DNA of 64,000 bases from NCBI RefSeq assembly GCF_004348345.1, contig NZ_SMJZ01000002.1:1-64000 (forward strand), given 5' to 3'. The notes beneath the pieces are model-generated. The model had not been told where the DNA came from. It ran no database searches and saw only the letters and a program-made list of their open reading frames with translations. A program made the translations under genes and the position numbers. Shown in pieces: positions 14,990-24,032 of this stretch. How positions within the stretch are numbered: the first letter of the stretch is position 1; the number at the start of each line of letters is the position of its first letter. The DNA comes from Nonomuraea longispora. Its GTDB lineage: Bacteria; Actinomycetota; Actinomycetes; Streptosporangiales; Streptosporangiaceae.

Positions 14990-15961
14990 CTACGGGCTCC
15001 CTTCGAGCAGGCAGGCGGCGCTGTGCCCGGGCGCGCGCTCCAGCAGCGGCGGCACCTCGGTGGCGCACTCGGGCACGGCCAGGGAGCACCGGGGATGGAA
15101 CGCGCACCCGCCGGGCGGCGCGAACAGGTTCGGCGGGCTGCCGGGGATCGGGTCGAGCGGCGCCCCGCCCGGCACGTCGGAGCGGGGCATGGAGCGCAGC
15201 AACGCCTTCGTGTACGGCATGCGCGGCGCGTCGAAGAGGTCGTCCACGGCGGCCAGCTCGACCGGGCGGCCGCCGTACATGACCAGGACCTGGTCCGCGG
15301 AGCGGGCCACCACGCCGAGGTCGTGCGTGATGAGCACGATGGCCATGCCGAACCGTTCCTGCAGCGCCGCGAGCAGCTCCATGATCTGAGCCTGGACCGT
15401 CACGTCGAGCGCGGTCGTCGGCTCGTCGGCGATGAGGATCTTGGGCCGGCAGGCGAGCGCGATCGCGATCATGACACGCTGGCGCATGCCGCCGGAGAAC
15501 TGGTGCGGATATTCCCCCGCCCGCTGCTCGGGGTTGGGGATGCCCACCTCGCGCAGCGCCGGCACGGCCTGGGCCCTGGCCTCGGACCTCGACATGCCCT
15601 GGTGCAGGCGGAGCGACTCGGCGATCTGCGCGCCGACGGTCTTGAGCGGGTTGAGGCTGGTCATGGGGTCCTGGAACACCATGGCGATCTCGTTGCCGCG
15701 GATCCGGCGCATCTCCCGTTCGGGCAGCTTGAGCAGGTCGCGCCCGCCCGCGAGGATCTCGCCGCCGGTGTAGTGGCAGGGAGGGGTGGGGTGCAGGCGC
15801 AGGATCGACAGGGCGGTCGCGGTCTTGCCGCTGCCCGACTCGCCGACCACGGCCAGTGTCTGGCCGGCCTCGACCGACAACGACACCCCGTTGACCGGTT
15901 CGACCGTGCCCGCGTCAAGGCGGAACTCCACGTGCAGGTCGTTGATCTCCAGCAGGCTCAT
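14990..15961 (-). CDS. Peptide-type ABC transporter ATP-binding protein (DppD-like)
   Basis: A 323-residue partner ATPase with Walker A GESGSGKTATAL, Q-loop MVFQDPMTSLNPL, signature FSGGMRQRVMIAIAL, Walker B ILIADEPTTALD and ITHDLGVVARSAD. The C-terminal cysteine region CAFHPRCSLAVPEC is typical of DppD/OppD. Its start overlaps the stop of the threonine-synthase-like gene (ATGA), so it is coupled to it. Confidence 0.92.
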   Translation of the reverse strand: MSLLEINDLHVEFRLDAGTVEPVNGVSLSVEAGQTLAVVGESGSGKTATALSILRLHPTPPCHYTGGEILAGGRDLLKLPEREMRRIRGNEIAMVFQDPMTSLNPLKTVGAQIAESLRLHQGMSRSEARAQAVPALREVGIPNPEQRAGEYPHQFSGGMRQRVMIAIALACRPKILIADEPTTALDVTVQAQIMELLAALQERFGMAIVLITHDLGVVARSADQVLVMYGGRPVELAAVDDLFDAPRMPYTKALLRSMPRSDVPGGAPLDPIPGSPPNLFAPPGGCAFHPRCSLAVPECATEVPPLLERAPGHSAACLLEGSP

Positions 15962-17205
15962 CCGGCGCCTCCCCTGAAGATCCGCAGCAGCGCGGCGGGG
16001 TCGGCCTCGACCGTTCCCTGCGGCGGGAGAGCGGCCTGGGCGAGGGCGCTCGGCTGTTTGAGCGCGCCGCCGGTGACCACGCTGACCACGGTGTCGCTCT
16101 CCGACACCCAGCCCTGGGCACGGGCGCGCAGCAGCGCGGCGGTGGAGGCCGCGGCCGACGGCTCGGCCGAGATGCCCTCCTCGCCGAGCAGCCGCATCGC
16201 CTCGAACAGGTCGTTGTCGTCGACGGCGACGACCCGGCCGCCCGAGTCGTAGACGGCGCGCAACACGCGCGAGCCGCCCTGGATGGGCGCGTCGCCGGCG
16301 ATGCTCTGGGCGACGGTCTTGTTGGCGTCGCCGTGGCGGCCGGCGACCGTCTTCCCCTCGGCGAAGGCTCGTACGAGCGGCGCGGACGCGGCCGGCTGCA
16401 CGCCCACCATCTTCGGCAGCCGGTCGATCAGCCCGAGCCGCCTCAGCTCGCGAAAGCCCTTCCACGCGCCGTACAGCCCGCCGCCGGTGCCGACCGGGTG
16501 CACCATCACGTCGGGCGCGCGCCAGCCGAGCGCCTCGCAGATCTCGTACGCGTACGTCTTCATGCCCTCGTGGCGCACGGGGTTGATGAAGTTGACGAAG
16601 CAGTAGAACCCGGCCTCCGACAGGGCGCTCACCCCGGCGAAGATCTCCAGGCTCGACCGGTAGCGCAGGCGCAGCACGCGGGCCCCGCTGAGGCTGATGG
16701 CCGCGATCTTGGACTCGTTGGCGACGTCCTCGACGAGGACCGTGGCCTCGATCCCGGCCCTGGCCGCGTAGGCGGCGAAGGAGGCCCCGGCGTTGCCCGA
16801 GCTGTAGGTGAACGCCTGCGTCACGCCCAGCGCCCTGGCGAAGCCGACCGCGACGGAGAAGCCGCGGTCCTTGAAGCTGCCGGTGGGCATGAGCGTGTCG
16901 TTCTTGACCAGCAGGCCCGGCAGGCCGATGTGGCGGCCCAGCCGCCTGGTGCGCATCAGCGGGGTGTCACCCTCGCCGAGATGGAGGGGCTCGGCGTGCT
17001 CGGGCAGCGGCAGCAGATCCGACCAGCGCCACAACCCCAGGTGGCGGCGGCTCGCCGCGTTGTCCAGGATGTCCTGCGGCTTGGCGGGACCGAGGTCGTA
17101 GTCGATCTCGAGCAGGCCGCCGCACGCCTCGCAGAGCAGGGCGGGAGTCTTCAGCGGGAAGGTGGCGTGGCAGTCGTCGCACCTGTAGTGCGTGGCGAGG
17201 TTCAT
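15958..17205 (-). CDS. Threonine synthase-like PLP-dependent enzyme in a transporter operon
   Basis: A 415-residue fold-type II PLP enzyme. It has an N-terminal zinc-ribbon-like CDDC...CEAC segment as in some threonine synthases, and the PLP lysine motif NDTLMPTGSFKDRGFSVA. SSGNAGASFAAYAARAG and a glycine-rich phosphate loop VHPVGTGGGLYGAW follow. Its position between permease and ATPase genes, with four-base overlaps on both sides, argues for a catabolic job on the transported substrate, such as beta- or gamma-elimination from an amino acid. That makes biosynthetic ThrC unlikely. The reaction cannot be assigned from sequence. Confidence 0.8.
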   Translation of the reverse strand: MNLATHYRCDDCHATFPLKTPALLCEACGGLLEIDYDLGPAKPQDILDNAASRRHLGLWRWSDLLPLPEHAEPLHLGEGDTPLMRTRRLGRHIGLPGLLVKNDTLMPTGSFKDRGFSVAVGFARALGVTQAFTYSSGNAGASFAAYAARAGIEATVLVEDVANESKIAAISLSGARVLRLRYRSSLEIFAGVSALSEAGFYCFVNFINPVRHEGMKTYAYEICEALGWRAPDVMVHPVGTGGGLYGAWKGFRELRRLGLIDRLPKMVGVQPAASAPLVRAFAEGKTVAGRHGDANKTVAQSIAGDAPIQGGSRVLRAVYDSGGRVVAVDDNDLFEAMRLLGEEGISAEPSAAASTAALLRARAQGWVSESDTVVSVVTGGALKQPSALAQAALPPQGTVEADPAALLRIFRGGAG

Positions 17206-18056
17206 CGGGTGTATGCCTTCGGGTCGGCGACGTCGCGAAGGAGGTCGCCGGTGACGTTGATCGCGAGTGTTGTCATCATGATGGCAGCGCCGCTGAAGAC
17301 CGCGATCCACCAGGCGCTGCGCAGATAGAGCTGGCCGTCGGCCAGCAGACTGCCCCACGTGGGCACGTCGGGCGGCACGCCGAGCCCCAGATAGCTGAGC
17401 GACGCCTCCGCCACGATCATCGCGGCCACCTGGAGGGTGCCGATGGTGGCCAGGGGGGCGACGATGTTGGGGACGAGGTGGCGCACCATGATCTGCGGCC
17501 CGGTGTCGCCGATGGCCCTGGCCGCGGTGACGAACTCGCGTTCCCGCAGGGAGAGCACCTCGGCGCGGACCACGCGGGCGTACGCCACCCAACCGGTCAG
17601 CCCGAGCACCAGGATCATGAAGAGCAGGCTCGGCCCGAGCACGGCGATGATGGCCAGCGCCAGCAGGATCGACGGGAACGCCAGCTGCACGTCGGCCAGG
17701 CGCATGAACGCCTGCTCCCGCCAGCCCCGGTAATAGCCGCTGACGACGCCGATCACGGCGCCGACCACGCCGGACAGCAGGGTGGCGGCCAGGCCGACGA
17801 GGAGCGAGACGCGGGTGCCGTACATGATGCGGCTGAGCACGTCGCGGCCCAGTTTGTCGGTGCCGAGCAGGTACCCGGACTCGCTGCCGCTCATCCAGAA
17901 CGGCGGCCGCAGTTTCAGCTCGAGGTTCTGCAGGTTCGGGTCGTGCGGGGCGATCAGCGGCGCGAACAGGCCGACGAACACGACGAGGGCGATGACGCCC
18001 ACGGCGACCTTGGCGGCGTGGTTGCGGCGCAGCGCGCGCAGGACTGCGGTCGGCAT
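17202..18056 (-). CDS. ABC transporter permease (DppC-like)
   Basis: A 284-residue inner-membrane permease with an N-terminal OppC segment (VAVGVIALVVFVGLFAPLIA followed by PHDPN), LGTDKLGRDVLSRIMYGTR, and the EAA loop EFVTAARAIGDTGPQIMVRH followed by LVPN. About six membrane segments are visible. Its stop overlaps the start of the threonine-synthase-like gene (ATGA). Confidence 0.92.
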   Translation of the reverse strand: MPTAVLRALRRNHAAKVAVGVIALVVFVGLFAPLIAPHDPNLQNLELKLRPPFWMSGSESGYLLGTDKLGRDVLSRIMYGTRVSLLVGLAATLLSGVVGAVIGVVSGYYRGWREQAFMRLADVQLAFPSILLALAIIAVLGPSLLFMILVLGLTGWVAYARVVRAEVLSLREREFVTAARAIGDTGPQIMVRHLVPNIVAPLATIGTLQVAAMIVAEASLSYLGLGVPPDVPTWGSLLADGQLYLRSAWWIAVFSGAAIMMTTLAINVTGDLLRDVADPKAYTR

Positions 18057-18973
18057 CAGCTCAGCCTCACCCGGGGGTCCAGCAGGGCGTACGACAGGTC
18101 CACGATCAGGTTCACGACGACGAACACGGCCGCCAGGAAGAGCACCGTGGCCTGCATCAGCGGATAGTCCCGGTACGTGATCGCCTCCACGGTCAGCCGC
18201 CCGATGCCCGGCCAGGAGAACACCTGTTCGGTGAGGATGGCGCCGCCGAGCAGGCTGCCGACCTCCAGGCCGACGACGGTGACGACCGGCAGCGAAGCGT
18301 TGCGCAGGCCGTGCGAGGTGACGGCCCTGAACCCGGACAGGCCCTTGGCCCGGGCGGTGCGGATGTAGTCCTCGCCGAGCACGTCGATCAGCGAGGAGCG
18401 CAGCAGCCTCGCGATCATCGCGGCCGAGTAGAGGCCGAGCGTGATCGCGGGCAGCACCAGGTGGGCGGGCGAGCCGGTGCCCGAGGCGGGCAGCCACTGC
18501 AGGTGGACCGCGAAGACGAGGATGAGCAGGATGCCCACCCAGAACGCGGGCGTGGACTGGCCGACCAGCACCGAGGCCATGACGGAGGTGTCGGTCGCGC
18601 TGCCCCGCTTGACGGCGGCGACGATCCCGGCCGGGATCGACACGGCCAGGGTGAACGCCAGCGCGGCCACGGCCAGGTCGACCGTGAGCGGCAGCCGTTC
18701 CATGATGACCTCGAACGCGGGGCGGTGGAAGAACACCGACTGGCCGAAGTCGAGGCTCAGCAGGCCCGTCATGTAGGAGACGTACTGCTCGGGCAGCGGC
18801 CGGTCGAAGCCGAGGCTCGCCCGCAGCGTGGCCTCCTGCTCGGTGGTGGCCTCCGGGGGCAGCATCTGCTGCACGGGATCGCCGGCCAGCCGGACGATGA
18901 AGAACGAGACGGTGGCCACGCAGAACAGGACGAGCAGCGTGTGGCCGATCCGCCGGGCGACGAATCCGGTCAT
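18056..18973 (-). CDS. ABC transporter permease (DppB-like)
   Basis: A 305-residue permease beginning MTGFVARRIGHTLLVLFCVA, the usual DppB/OppB N-terminus. It has LGFDRPLPEQYVSYM, six membrane segments and the EAA loop DYIRTARAKGLSGFRAVTSH followed by GLRNA. It forms a heterodimeric channel with the following DppC. Its stop shares one base with the DppC start (TGATG). Confidence 0.92.
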   Translation of the reverse strand: MTGFVARRIGHTLLVLFCVATVSFFIVRLAGDPVQQMLPPEATTEQEATLRASLGFDRPLPEQYVSYMTGLLSLDFGQSVFFHRPAFEVIMERLPLTVDLAVAALAFTLAVSIPAGIVAAVKRGSATDTSVMASVLVGQSTPAFWVGILLILVFAVHLQWLPASGTGSPAHLVLPAITLGLYSAAMIARLLRSSLIDVLGEDYIRTARAKGLSGFRAVTSHGLRNASLPVVTVVGLEVGSLLGGAILTEQVFSWPGIGRLTVEAITYRDYPLMQATVLFLAAVFVVVNLIVDLSYALLDPRVRLS

Positions 18974-20523
18974 GAGGTCGCGAGCTTGGCGTTCGCCATC
19001 GCGAGGGTGCCGTTGGCGTTGGTCTTCCACTGCACCTTGTCGCTGACCGCGTACAGGATGCTCGCCTGATAGAGGTAGAGGAACGGCGACTCCTCGATCA
19101 GGATCTTCTGCAGCTCGGTGAACGCCTCCTTGCGCACCTCCGGGTCGACCGACTGCTCCTCCTTGTCGATGAGCGCGTCGGCCTCCGGGTTGTTCCAGCG
19201 GCTCTGGCGGCGGTCGTGCCGAACGAACGACTGCAGGTTGCTGGAGGCGTCCATGGTCCAGCCGGAGTTGCCGACGAAGTACATCGCGCCGAGCGCCTTG
19301 CGGTTGTCCGAGACCAGGCGGCCCTTGAACGTGGCCGGGTCCAGCAGCGACACCTCGGCCTTGACCCCAACCTCGGCGAGCTGGCCCGCGATCGCCTGGG
19401 CGATGTCCTTGTCGGCCGTGGAGGACGAGAGCTTCAGCGAGAACCCGTCCGGGTGCCCGGCCGCGGCGAGCAGGCTCTTGGCCTTGGCCACGTCGTGCTG
19501 GTACGGCTTGATCGCGGGGTCGAAGCCGAACGCCTGGCGCGGGATGAGGGTCGGGGTTCGTTCGGCGGCGCCGTTGAGCACCGAGGTGATGAGGCCGTCC
19601 ACGTCGAGCGCGTGGTTGAGCGCCCGGCGCACCCGCTTGTCCTTCAGCGGCCCCTCCTCGGTGTCGAGGGAGACGAAGAACGTGCGCACGCCCGGCGAGG
19701 TGACGATCTTGAAGCCGGGGGCGTCGCCGAGCTGCTGGGCGGCGTCGGGGGTCAGGCCGGTCACGATGTCCACCTCGCCCGACTGGAGCGCGGCCAGCGA
19801 CGACGACGGGTCCGGCATGACCTTGAAGACGAGCTGCTCGACGGCGGGCTTGCCGTTCCAGTGATCGGGATTGGCCTTGAGCGTGATCTGGCTGTCGCGC
19901 TGCCACTGCTCGAACGTGAACGGGCCGGTGCCGATCGGGTGCTCGGCGAAGGCCTTCTCACCCTTCTCCTTGATGTGCTTCGGCGGCACGATCACGCCGC
20001 CGAACAACGACAGCTTGGCCGGCAGGATCGGGTCGGGATCCTTGGTGACCAGGTCGACCGTGTGCGTGTCGATCACCTTCGCGCCGGTGACCAGGCGCAG
20101 CTCGACGATGGGCGACCGGGTGGCCGGGTCGATCAGGCGTTCGATGCTGTACGCGACGGCGGCGGCGTCGCAGGGCTCGCCGTTGTGGAAGCTGACGTTC
20201 TTGCGCAGGTGGAAGCGCCAGGTCTTGTCGTCCTTCGACTCCCAGCGCTCGGCCAGGCCGCCGGAGAGCTTGTCGTCGGTGTCCCGGACGGTGAGCGTGT
20301 CGAAGACGTTGATCAGCACGTTCATGGAGGGCAGGTCGCCCTGCTTCTGCGGGTCGAGGGTGGTGGCGTCGGAGGCGAGCGAAACTCGCAGGGCGGTCCC
20401 GGCGCTTCCCTGTCCGCCGCCGGAGGGCTTCGTGCTCGCGCAGGCCCCGAGGGAGGCCGTCGCCGCGGCCAGGCCGCCGATCTTGAACAGGTCCCGGCGG
20501 GCCAGCAACGCACGGTCGAACAT
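18970..20523 (-). CDS. ABC transporter solute-binding lipoprotein (family 5)
   Basis: A 517-residue extracytoplasmic binding protein. The N-terminus combines a twin-arginine motif (ARRDLFKIGG) with a lipobox (SLGAC), predicting Tat export and lipid anchoring. The family-5 signature region (YSIERLIDPATRSPI, GTGPFTFEQWQRDSQITLKA) is present. Such proteins bind peptides, opines, glycosides or nickel. GGGAGG lies 11 nt before the ATG. It is the first gene of the operon, divergent from the IclR regulator across two operator-like palindromes. Confidence 0.9.
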   Translation of the reverse strand: MFDRALLARRDLFKIGGLAAATASLGACASTKPSGGGQGSAGTALRVSLASDATTLDPQKQGDLPSMNVLINVFDTLTVRDTDDKLSGGLAERWESKDDKTWRFHLRKNVSFHNGEPCDAAAVAYSIERLIDPATRSPIVELRLVTGAKVIDTHTVDLVTKDPDPILPAKLSLFGGVIVPPKHIKEKGEKAFAEHPIGTGPFTFEQWQRDSQITLKANPDHWNGKPAVEQLVFKVMPDPSSSLAALQSGEVDIVTGLTPDAAQQLGDAPGFKIVTSPGVRTFFVSLDTEEGPLKDKRVRRALNHALDVDGLITSVLNGAAERTPTLIPRQAFGFDPAIKPYQHDVAKAKSLLAAAGHPDGFSLKLSSSTADKDIAQAIAGQLAEVGVKAEVSLLDPATFKGRLVSDNRKALGAMYFVGNSGWTMDASSNLQSFVRHDRRQSRWNNPEADALIDKEEQSVDPEVRKEAFTELQKILIEESPFLYLYQASILYAVSDKVQWKTNANGTLAMANAKLATS

Positions 20524-20547
20524 AAGCCCCCGCCTCCCTTTCTTGCG

Positions 20548-20584
20548 TTTCACATGGTGAAATGGCGTATCACGTGGTTGAATA
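20548..20584. promoter_or_regulatory. Two tandem operator-like palindromes in the IclR/ABC spacer
   Basis: TTTCACATGGTGAAA (20548-20562) is a perfect interrupted palindrome. TATCACGTGGTTGAATA (20568-20584) is a weaker relative. Their centres are about 20 bp apart, two helical turns on the same DNA face. They lie between the binding-protein start (20523) and the IclR gene, so IclR dimers could bind cooperatively and control both directions. Confidence 0.6.
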
Positions 20585-20629
20585 TGACCCGTTTCGGTTA
20601 TGTCCGTCAACCCTTTTGGGACAGTCACC

Positions 20630-21379
20630 ATGAATTCCGTGGAGAAGACGCTCGTCGTCTTAGGAGCGCTGGCAAGCCACGACCAACCCCGCCGCCTCGC
20701 CGACATCGCCCAGCGGACCGGCATCAACAAGACGACCGTGCACCGGATCCTGCAGATCTTCATCGCCCAGGGGTACGCCGTCTCGCACGGCGACGGCACG
20801 TACGCGTCGGGGCCTGCCGTCCTCGCGCTGGCCGGGGCGGCCCTCACCGACCGGGACATGACGACCCTCGTCCGGCCGATCCTGGAGAACCTGCAGCGCA
20901 ACACCTCGCACACCGTGCACTTCGCGATCCGCAGCGGCTCGTCGGCCGTCTACCTCGCCAAGGTCGAGTCGCAGCAGCCGTACCGGATGGCCTCACGGGT
21001 CGGGACGCAGATCCCGCTGCACTGCACGGCGATCGGCAAGGCGATCCTCGCCCACCTGCCGGAGGAGGAGGTGCGCGCGGTGCTGGCGGCGACCGCGCCG
21101 CTCATCAGCAACACGCCCGCCACGATCACCGACCCCGGCCTGCTCATGACCGAGCTGGAGGCGGTACGGCAGCGCGGGTACGCGATCGACGAGGAGGAGA
21201 ACGAGCCGAACGTGCGCTGCGTCGGAGCGGTGGTGCACGACGCGGCGGGGACGGCGGTGGGCGCGGTCAGCGTGGCCGGGTTGACGCTCAATCTCGATGA
21301 GGACGACGTGCCGCTGCTCGGCCCGCTGGTGGTGGCCGCCGCCGCCCGGGTCTCCGCGGCGCTGGGGAGGAACGTATGA
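20630..21379 (+). CDS. IclR-family transcriptional regulator
   Basis: A 249-residue regulator. The winged helix is MNSVEKTLVVLGALA, RRLADIAQRTGINKTTVHRI and LQIFIAQGYAV. The effector domain contains LHCTAIGKAILAHLPEEEV and NVRCVGAVVHDAAGTAVGAV, the IclR signature. I prefer the ATG at 20630 (MNSVEKT); an in-frame ATG at 20600 would add ten residues. It overlaps the serine hydrolase gene by four bases and faces the transporter operon, so it should control the whole island. Confidence 0.92.
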   Translation: MNSVEKTLVVLGALASHDQPRRLADIAQRTGINKTTVHRILQIFIAQGYAVSHGDGTYASGPAVLALAGAALTDRDMTTLVRPILENLQRNTSHTVHFAIRSGSSAVYLAKVESQQPYRMASRVGTQIPLHCTAIGKAILAHLPEEEVRAVLAATAPLISNTPATITDPGLLMTELEAVRQRGYAIDEEENEPNVRCVGAVVHDAAGTAVGAVSVAGLTLNLDEDDVPLLGPLVVAAAARVSAALGRNV

Positions 21380-22389
21380 CAGCCGGCCGCATTCTGGCCA
21401 GGGCCCACGACAAGGGTGAGTTCTCGGGCGCGGCCTGGGCCTACGGCACGTCCGCCGGACCGGTCGGGCGGGACATGCTCGGCACGCTGAGCCGGGACGG
21501 AGCCCCGGTGGGCGACGACACCCTGTGGGACCTCGCCTCGGTCACCAAGCCGATCGTAGGGCTCGCCGTGATGGCGCTGGTGGAGTCGGGTGAGCTCACC
21601 CTGGACGACACCGCCGCGTCCCAGCTGCCCGGGTACGCCGGAACGGACAAGGCGGGCATCACCGTGTTCGAGCTGCTCACCCACACCTCGCGCATCCCCG
21701 GCCGGCAGCCCCTCTACCGCCGCTGCCCCACCCGGGAGTCCCTGCTCGACGCGCTCATCGGGCTGCCGCTGCGCGAGCGGCCGGGCGTCGAGTACAGCTC
21801 GCAGGGTTTCATGATCCTCGGGCTGGTCGCGGAGAGCGCCGCCGGAGTCCCGCTCGACCAGCTCGTACGCGAGCGCGTCACCGCTCCCCTGGGCCTGGAC
21901 GAGACGCGCTTCCTGCTTCCCGAGCACGACCGGGCGCGGGCGGCGGCCACCGAGGACTGCCCGTGGCGGGGCCGCGTCGTGCAGGGCACCGTGCACGACG
22001 AGAACGCCGAGGTGCTCGGCGGCGTCGCCGGGCACGCGGGCATGTTCGGCACCCTGGACGACCTGGCCAGGCTGGGCCAGGCGCTGTGCAGGGGCGGCGA
22101 CGGCGTCGTCGCGCCGCGCACGCTGGCCGTCATGACCGGCACCAGGATCGGCGGACGCGCGCTGGCCTGGAAGGGCCACGAGCCCCGCCTGGGCAGCGGC
22201 GGCGACCTGCTCACCCCGGCGGCCTACGGGCACGACGGATTCACGGGGACGAGCCTGTGGGTGGATCCCGAGCTGGACTTCTACGCGGTGCTCCTGACCA
22301 ACCGCGTGCACCCGAGTCGTGCCTCGAACGGGATCGGCCGCATCCGCCGCACGTTCCACAACGCCGCCGTCACCAGGACCCTGCCATGA
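21376..22389 (+). CDS. Serine hydrolase, beta-lactamase/D-aminopeptidase-like
   Basis: A 337-residue class C beta-lactamase-fold protein without a signal peptide, so cytoplasmic. The catalytic SxxK is in LWDLASVTKPIVGLAVMAL and the Tyr-Ser pair in VEYSSQGFMILGLVA. HDGFTGTSLWVDP takes the place of the KTG triad. Cytoplasmic members of this fold include D-aminopeptidases and esterases. It is coupled to IclR upstream (ATGA) and to the amidohydrolase downstream (ATGA). Hydrolysis of an imported peptide-like or D-amino-acid compound is the likely job (inference). Confidence 0.87.
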   Translation: MTAGRILARAHDKGEFSGAAWAYGTSAGPVGRDMLGTLSRDGAPVGDDTLWDLASVTKPIVGLAVMALVESGELTLDDTAASQLPGYAGTDKAGITVFELLTHTSRIPGRQPLYRRCPTRESLLDALIGLPLRERPGVEYSSQGFMILGLVAESAAGVPLDQLVRERVTAPLGLDETRFLLPEHDRARAAATEDCPWRGRVVQGTVHDENAEVLGGVAGHAGMFGTLDDLARLGQALCRGGDGVVAPRTLAVMTGTRIGGRALAWKGHEPRLGSGGDLLTPAAYGHDGFTGTSLWVDPELDFYAVLLTNRVHPSRASNGIGRIRRTFHNAAVTRTLP

Positions 22390-23597
22390 TCCCGGCAGCC
22401 CTCGACACGCCCCTGCGCGTGCTGGGAGCACCGTCCTCCGCCGGCGCGGCCGGTCGCCTGACGCTGGTGAACGGCCATGCCCGCCTGACCTGGCCGGGGC
22501 AGGAGGAGGCGTCCGCGCCATGGGAGGGCGACGAGGTCGGCACGTCCCGGCCACCGGCCGGCACGGCGACCACTCCGTCGGTCCCGGTCGGCGGGACGGA
22601 CGCCGCTCCGGACCTCGGCGGCGAGCTCTACATCGGTCCCGGATGGGTGGACCTGCACACCCACGTCTACGACGCGATGACGCAGATCAGCGTGGCGCCC
22701 GACCGGGCCGGTCTGGATGCGGGCGTGCACGTGGTCGCCGACGCGGGCAGCGCGGGCCAGGCCACCATCGACGGCCTCGTCCGCTACGTCATCCCGGCGG
22801 CAGGCACACAGGTGCGCGCCTGGCTCAACATCGGCTCCCACGGCCTGGTCCATCTGCGCGAGACCGCCGATCCGGCGTTCATCGACGTGGACGCCACGCT
22901 CGCCGCCATCGACCGGCACAGGGAGGTCGTCTGCGGGGTGAAGGTGCGGTCGAGCGGCGCGATCGTGGGCGCGATGGGCCTGCAGCCGCTCCAGCTCGGC
23001 CGCCTGGTGGCCAGGGAGGCGGGCCTGCCGCTGCTGGTGCACGTGGGCGAGGCCCCGCCGCTGATCGGCGACGTGCTCGACCTCCTGGACGCCGGGGACG
23101 TCGTCACCCACTGCTACCACGGCAAGACCGGCGCTCCCTGGCTCGCCGAAGGCGCCCCCGCCCCGGCCCTGGCCCGCGCCCTCGATCGCGGCGTGCTGCT
23201 GGACGTGGGGCACGGCGCGGCCAGCTTCGGTTTCGACGTGGCCGCCCGGGCGCTGGCGGCCGGCTTCCCGCCGCACACGATCAGCACCGACCTCCACGTA
23301 CGCAACATCGCGGGCCCGGTGCACGACCTGGCCACCACGCTCACCAAGCTGCTGCACTGCGGCATGGAGCTGGAACGGGCGGTCGAGGCGGTCACGGTCA
23401 CACCACGACGGATCCTGCGCATGGACCAGCCGTGGCTCGGCGACGACGGCGCGATCCGCCACGCCACGATCTTCCGCCTGGCCGCCGCCGCACCCCCGGA
23501 CCGCGCCTACGTGGACGCGCGGGGCGACACCGCACGCCCGGATCGCCACGTGATTCCCGTCGCCACCGTCAGGGAGGGCGTCATCACGGAGTTGTGA
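22386..23597 (+). CDS. Amidohydrolase/deacetylase-family metallohydrolase
   Basis: A 403-residue TIM-barrel amidohydrolase: GPGWVDLHTHVY supplies the HxH metal ligands and VKVRSSGAIVG carries the lysine. Later histidines lie in PLLVHVGEAPP and VVTHCYHGKTG, and ISTDLHVRN supplies the metal aspartate. It resembles the EF_0837/AHA_3915 deacetylase group (family knowledge), whose members deacetylate N-acetylated amino acids such as acetyl-D-serine analogues. The N-terminal 75 residues are Gly/Ala/Pro-rich and less conserved. It ends the plus-strand operon with IclR and the serine hydrolase. Confidence 0.85.
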   Translation: MIPAALDTPLRVLGAPSSAGAAGRLTLVNGHARLTWPGQEEASAPWEGDEVGTSRPPAGTATTPSVPVGGTDAAPDLGGELYIGPGWVDLHTHVYDAMTQISVAPDRAGLDAGVHVVADAGSAGQATIDGLVRYVIPAAGTQVRAWLNIGSHGLVHLRETADPAFIDVDATLAAIDRHREVVCGVKVRSSGAIVGAMGLQPLQLGRLVAREAGLPLLVHVGEAPPLIGDVLDLLDAGDVVTHCYHGKTGAPWLAEGAPAPALARALDRGVLLDVGHGAASFGFDVAARALAAGFPPHTISTDLHVRNIAGPVHDLATTLTKLLHCGMELERAVEAVTVTPRRILRMDQPWLGDDGAIRHATIFRLAAAAPPDRAYVDARGDTARPDRHVIPVATVREGVITEL

Positions 23598-23860
23598 CCA
23601 GGCTGCCCACGCACCCGAAGTCCACCGCGAAGGCCGGGTTCAACGCCTACCTTGACCGGCCGGGCCCCGATCCGGTCGCGGACCGGGTGGGCTATCGGCA
23701 GGGGACGCTGTGGCTGAGCCCTGAGGAGATGGAGGAAACCGCCCATGAGTTGCAGGAGGTGTTCCGGGCGCGGACAGGAAACGGGCCCGGGCCGGAGCGC
23801 CGACCCTATGTGGTCAGCGCGATCTTCTTTCCGACGGAGGAGCGGAGCGGCTCAACCCCG
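23594..23860 (+). pseudogene. Truncated regulator, C-terminal fragment without DNA-binding domain
   Basis: The frame from GTG 23594 encodes AKAGFNAYLDRPGPDPVADR, GYRQGTLWLSPEEMEETAHE, LQEVFRART and YVVSAIFFPTEE. This resembles the C-terminal effector part of ArsR-like winged-helix regulators (a pattern recalled from related actinobacterial proteins). The DNA-binding half is missing because the amidohydrolase gene occupies the upstream DNA. After about 23850 the frame stays open to 24040 but the sequence becomes Gly/Arg/Pro-rich and repeat-like. Whether the stub is expressed is unknown; the GTGA overlap with the preceding gene would allow it. Confidence 0.45.
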
Positions 23861-24032
23861 GGAACGGATTCCGTCGCCGGAGGGGGCTCGGTCGTTCGAC
23901 AGGCGAACCGGCCGAGCCCATGCCACGACCATGGTCAGGCGTGCGCCGTTACGGCGGCCCGCCACGTGCGGGTCAGCGGGCGTCACCCTGGAGGCCCTCA
24001 GCAGGGTGCGGCGGCAGGCGTGCCGCCGGCAC

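Noticed and set aside
13997-16252. 751-codon plus-strand frame opposite the ABC ATPases
   Set aside because: Antisense shadow of DppD and DppF. No ribosome binding site and low-complexity composition.
15958-17205. Assignment as biosynthetic threonine synthase thrC
   Set aside because: Gene context inside a transporter operon argues for another role. The fold alone does not fix the substrate.
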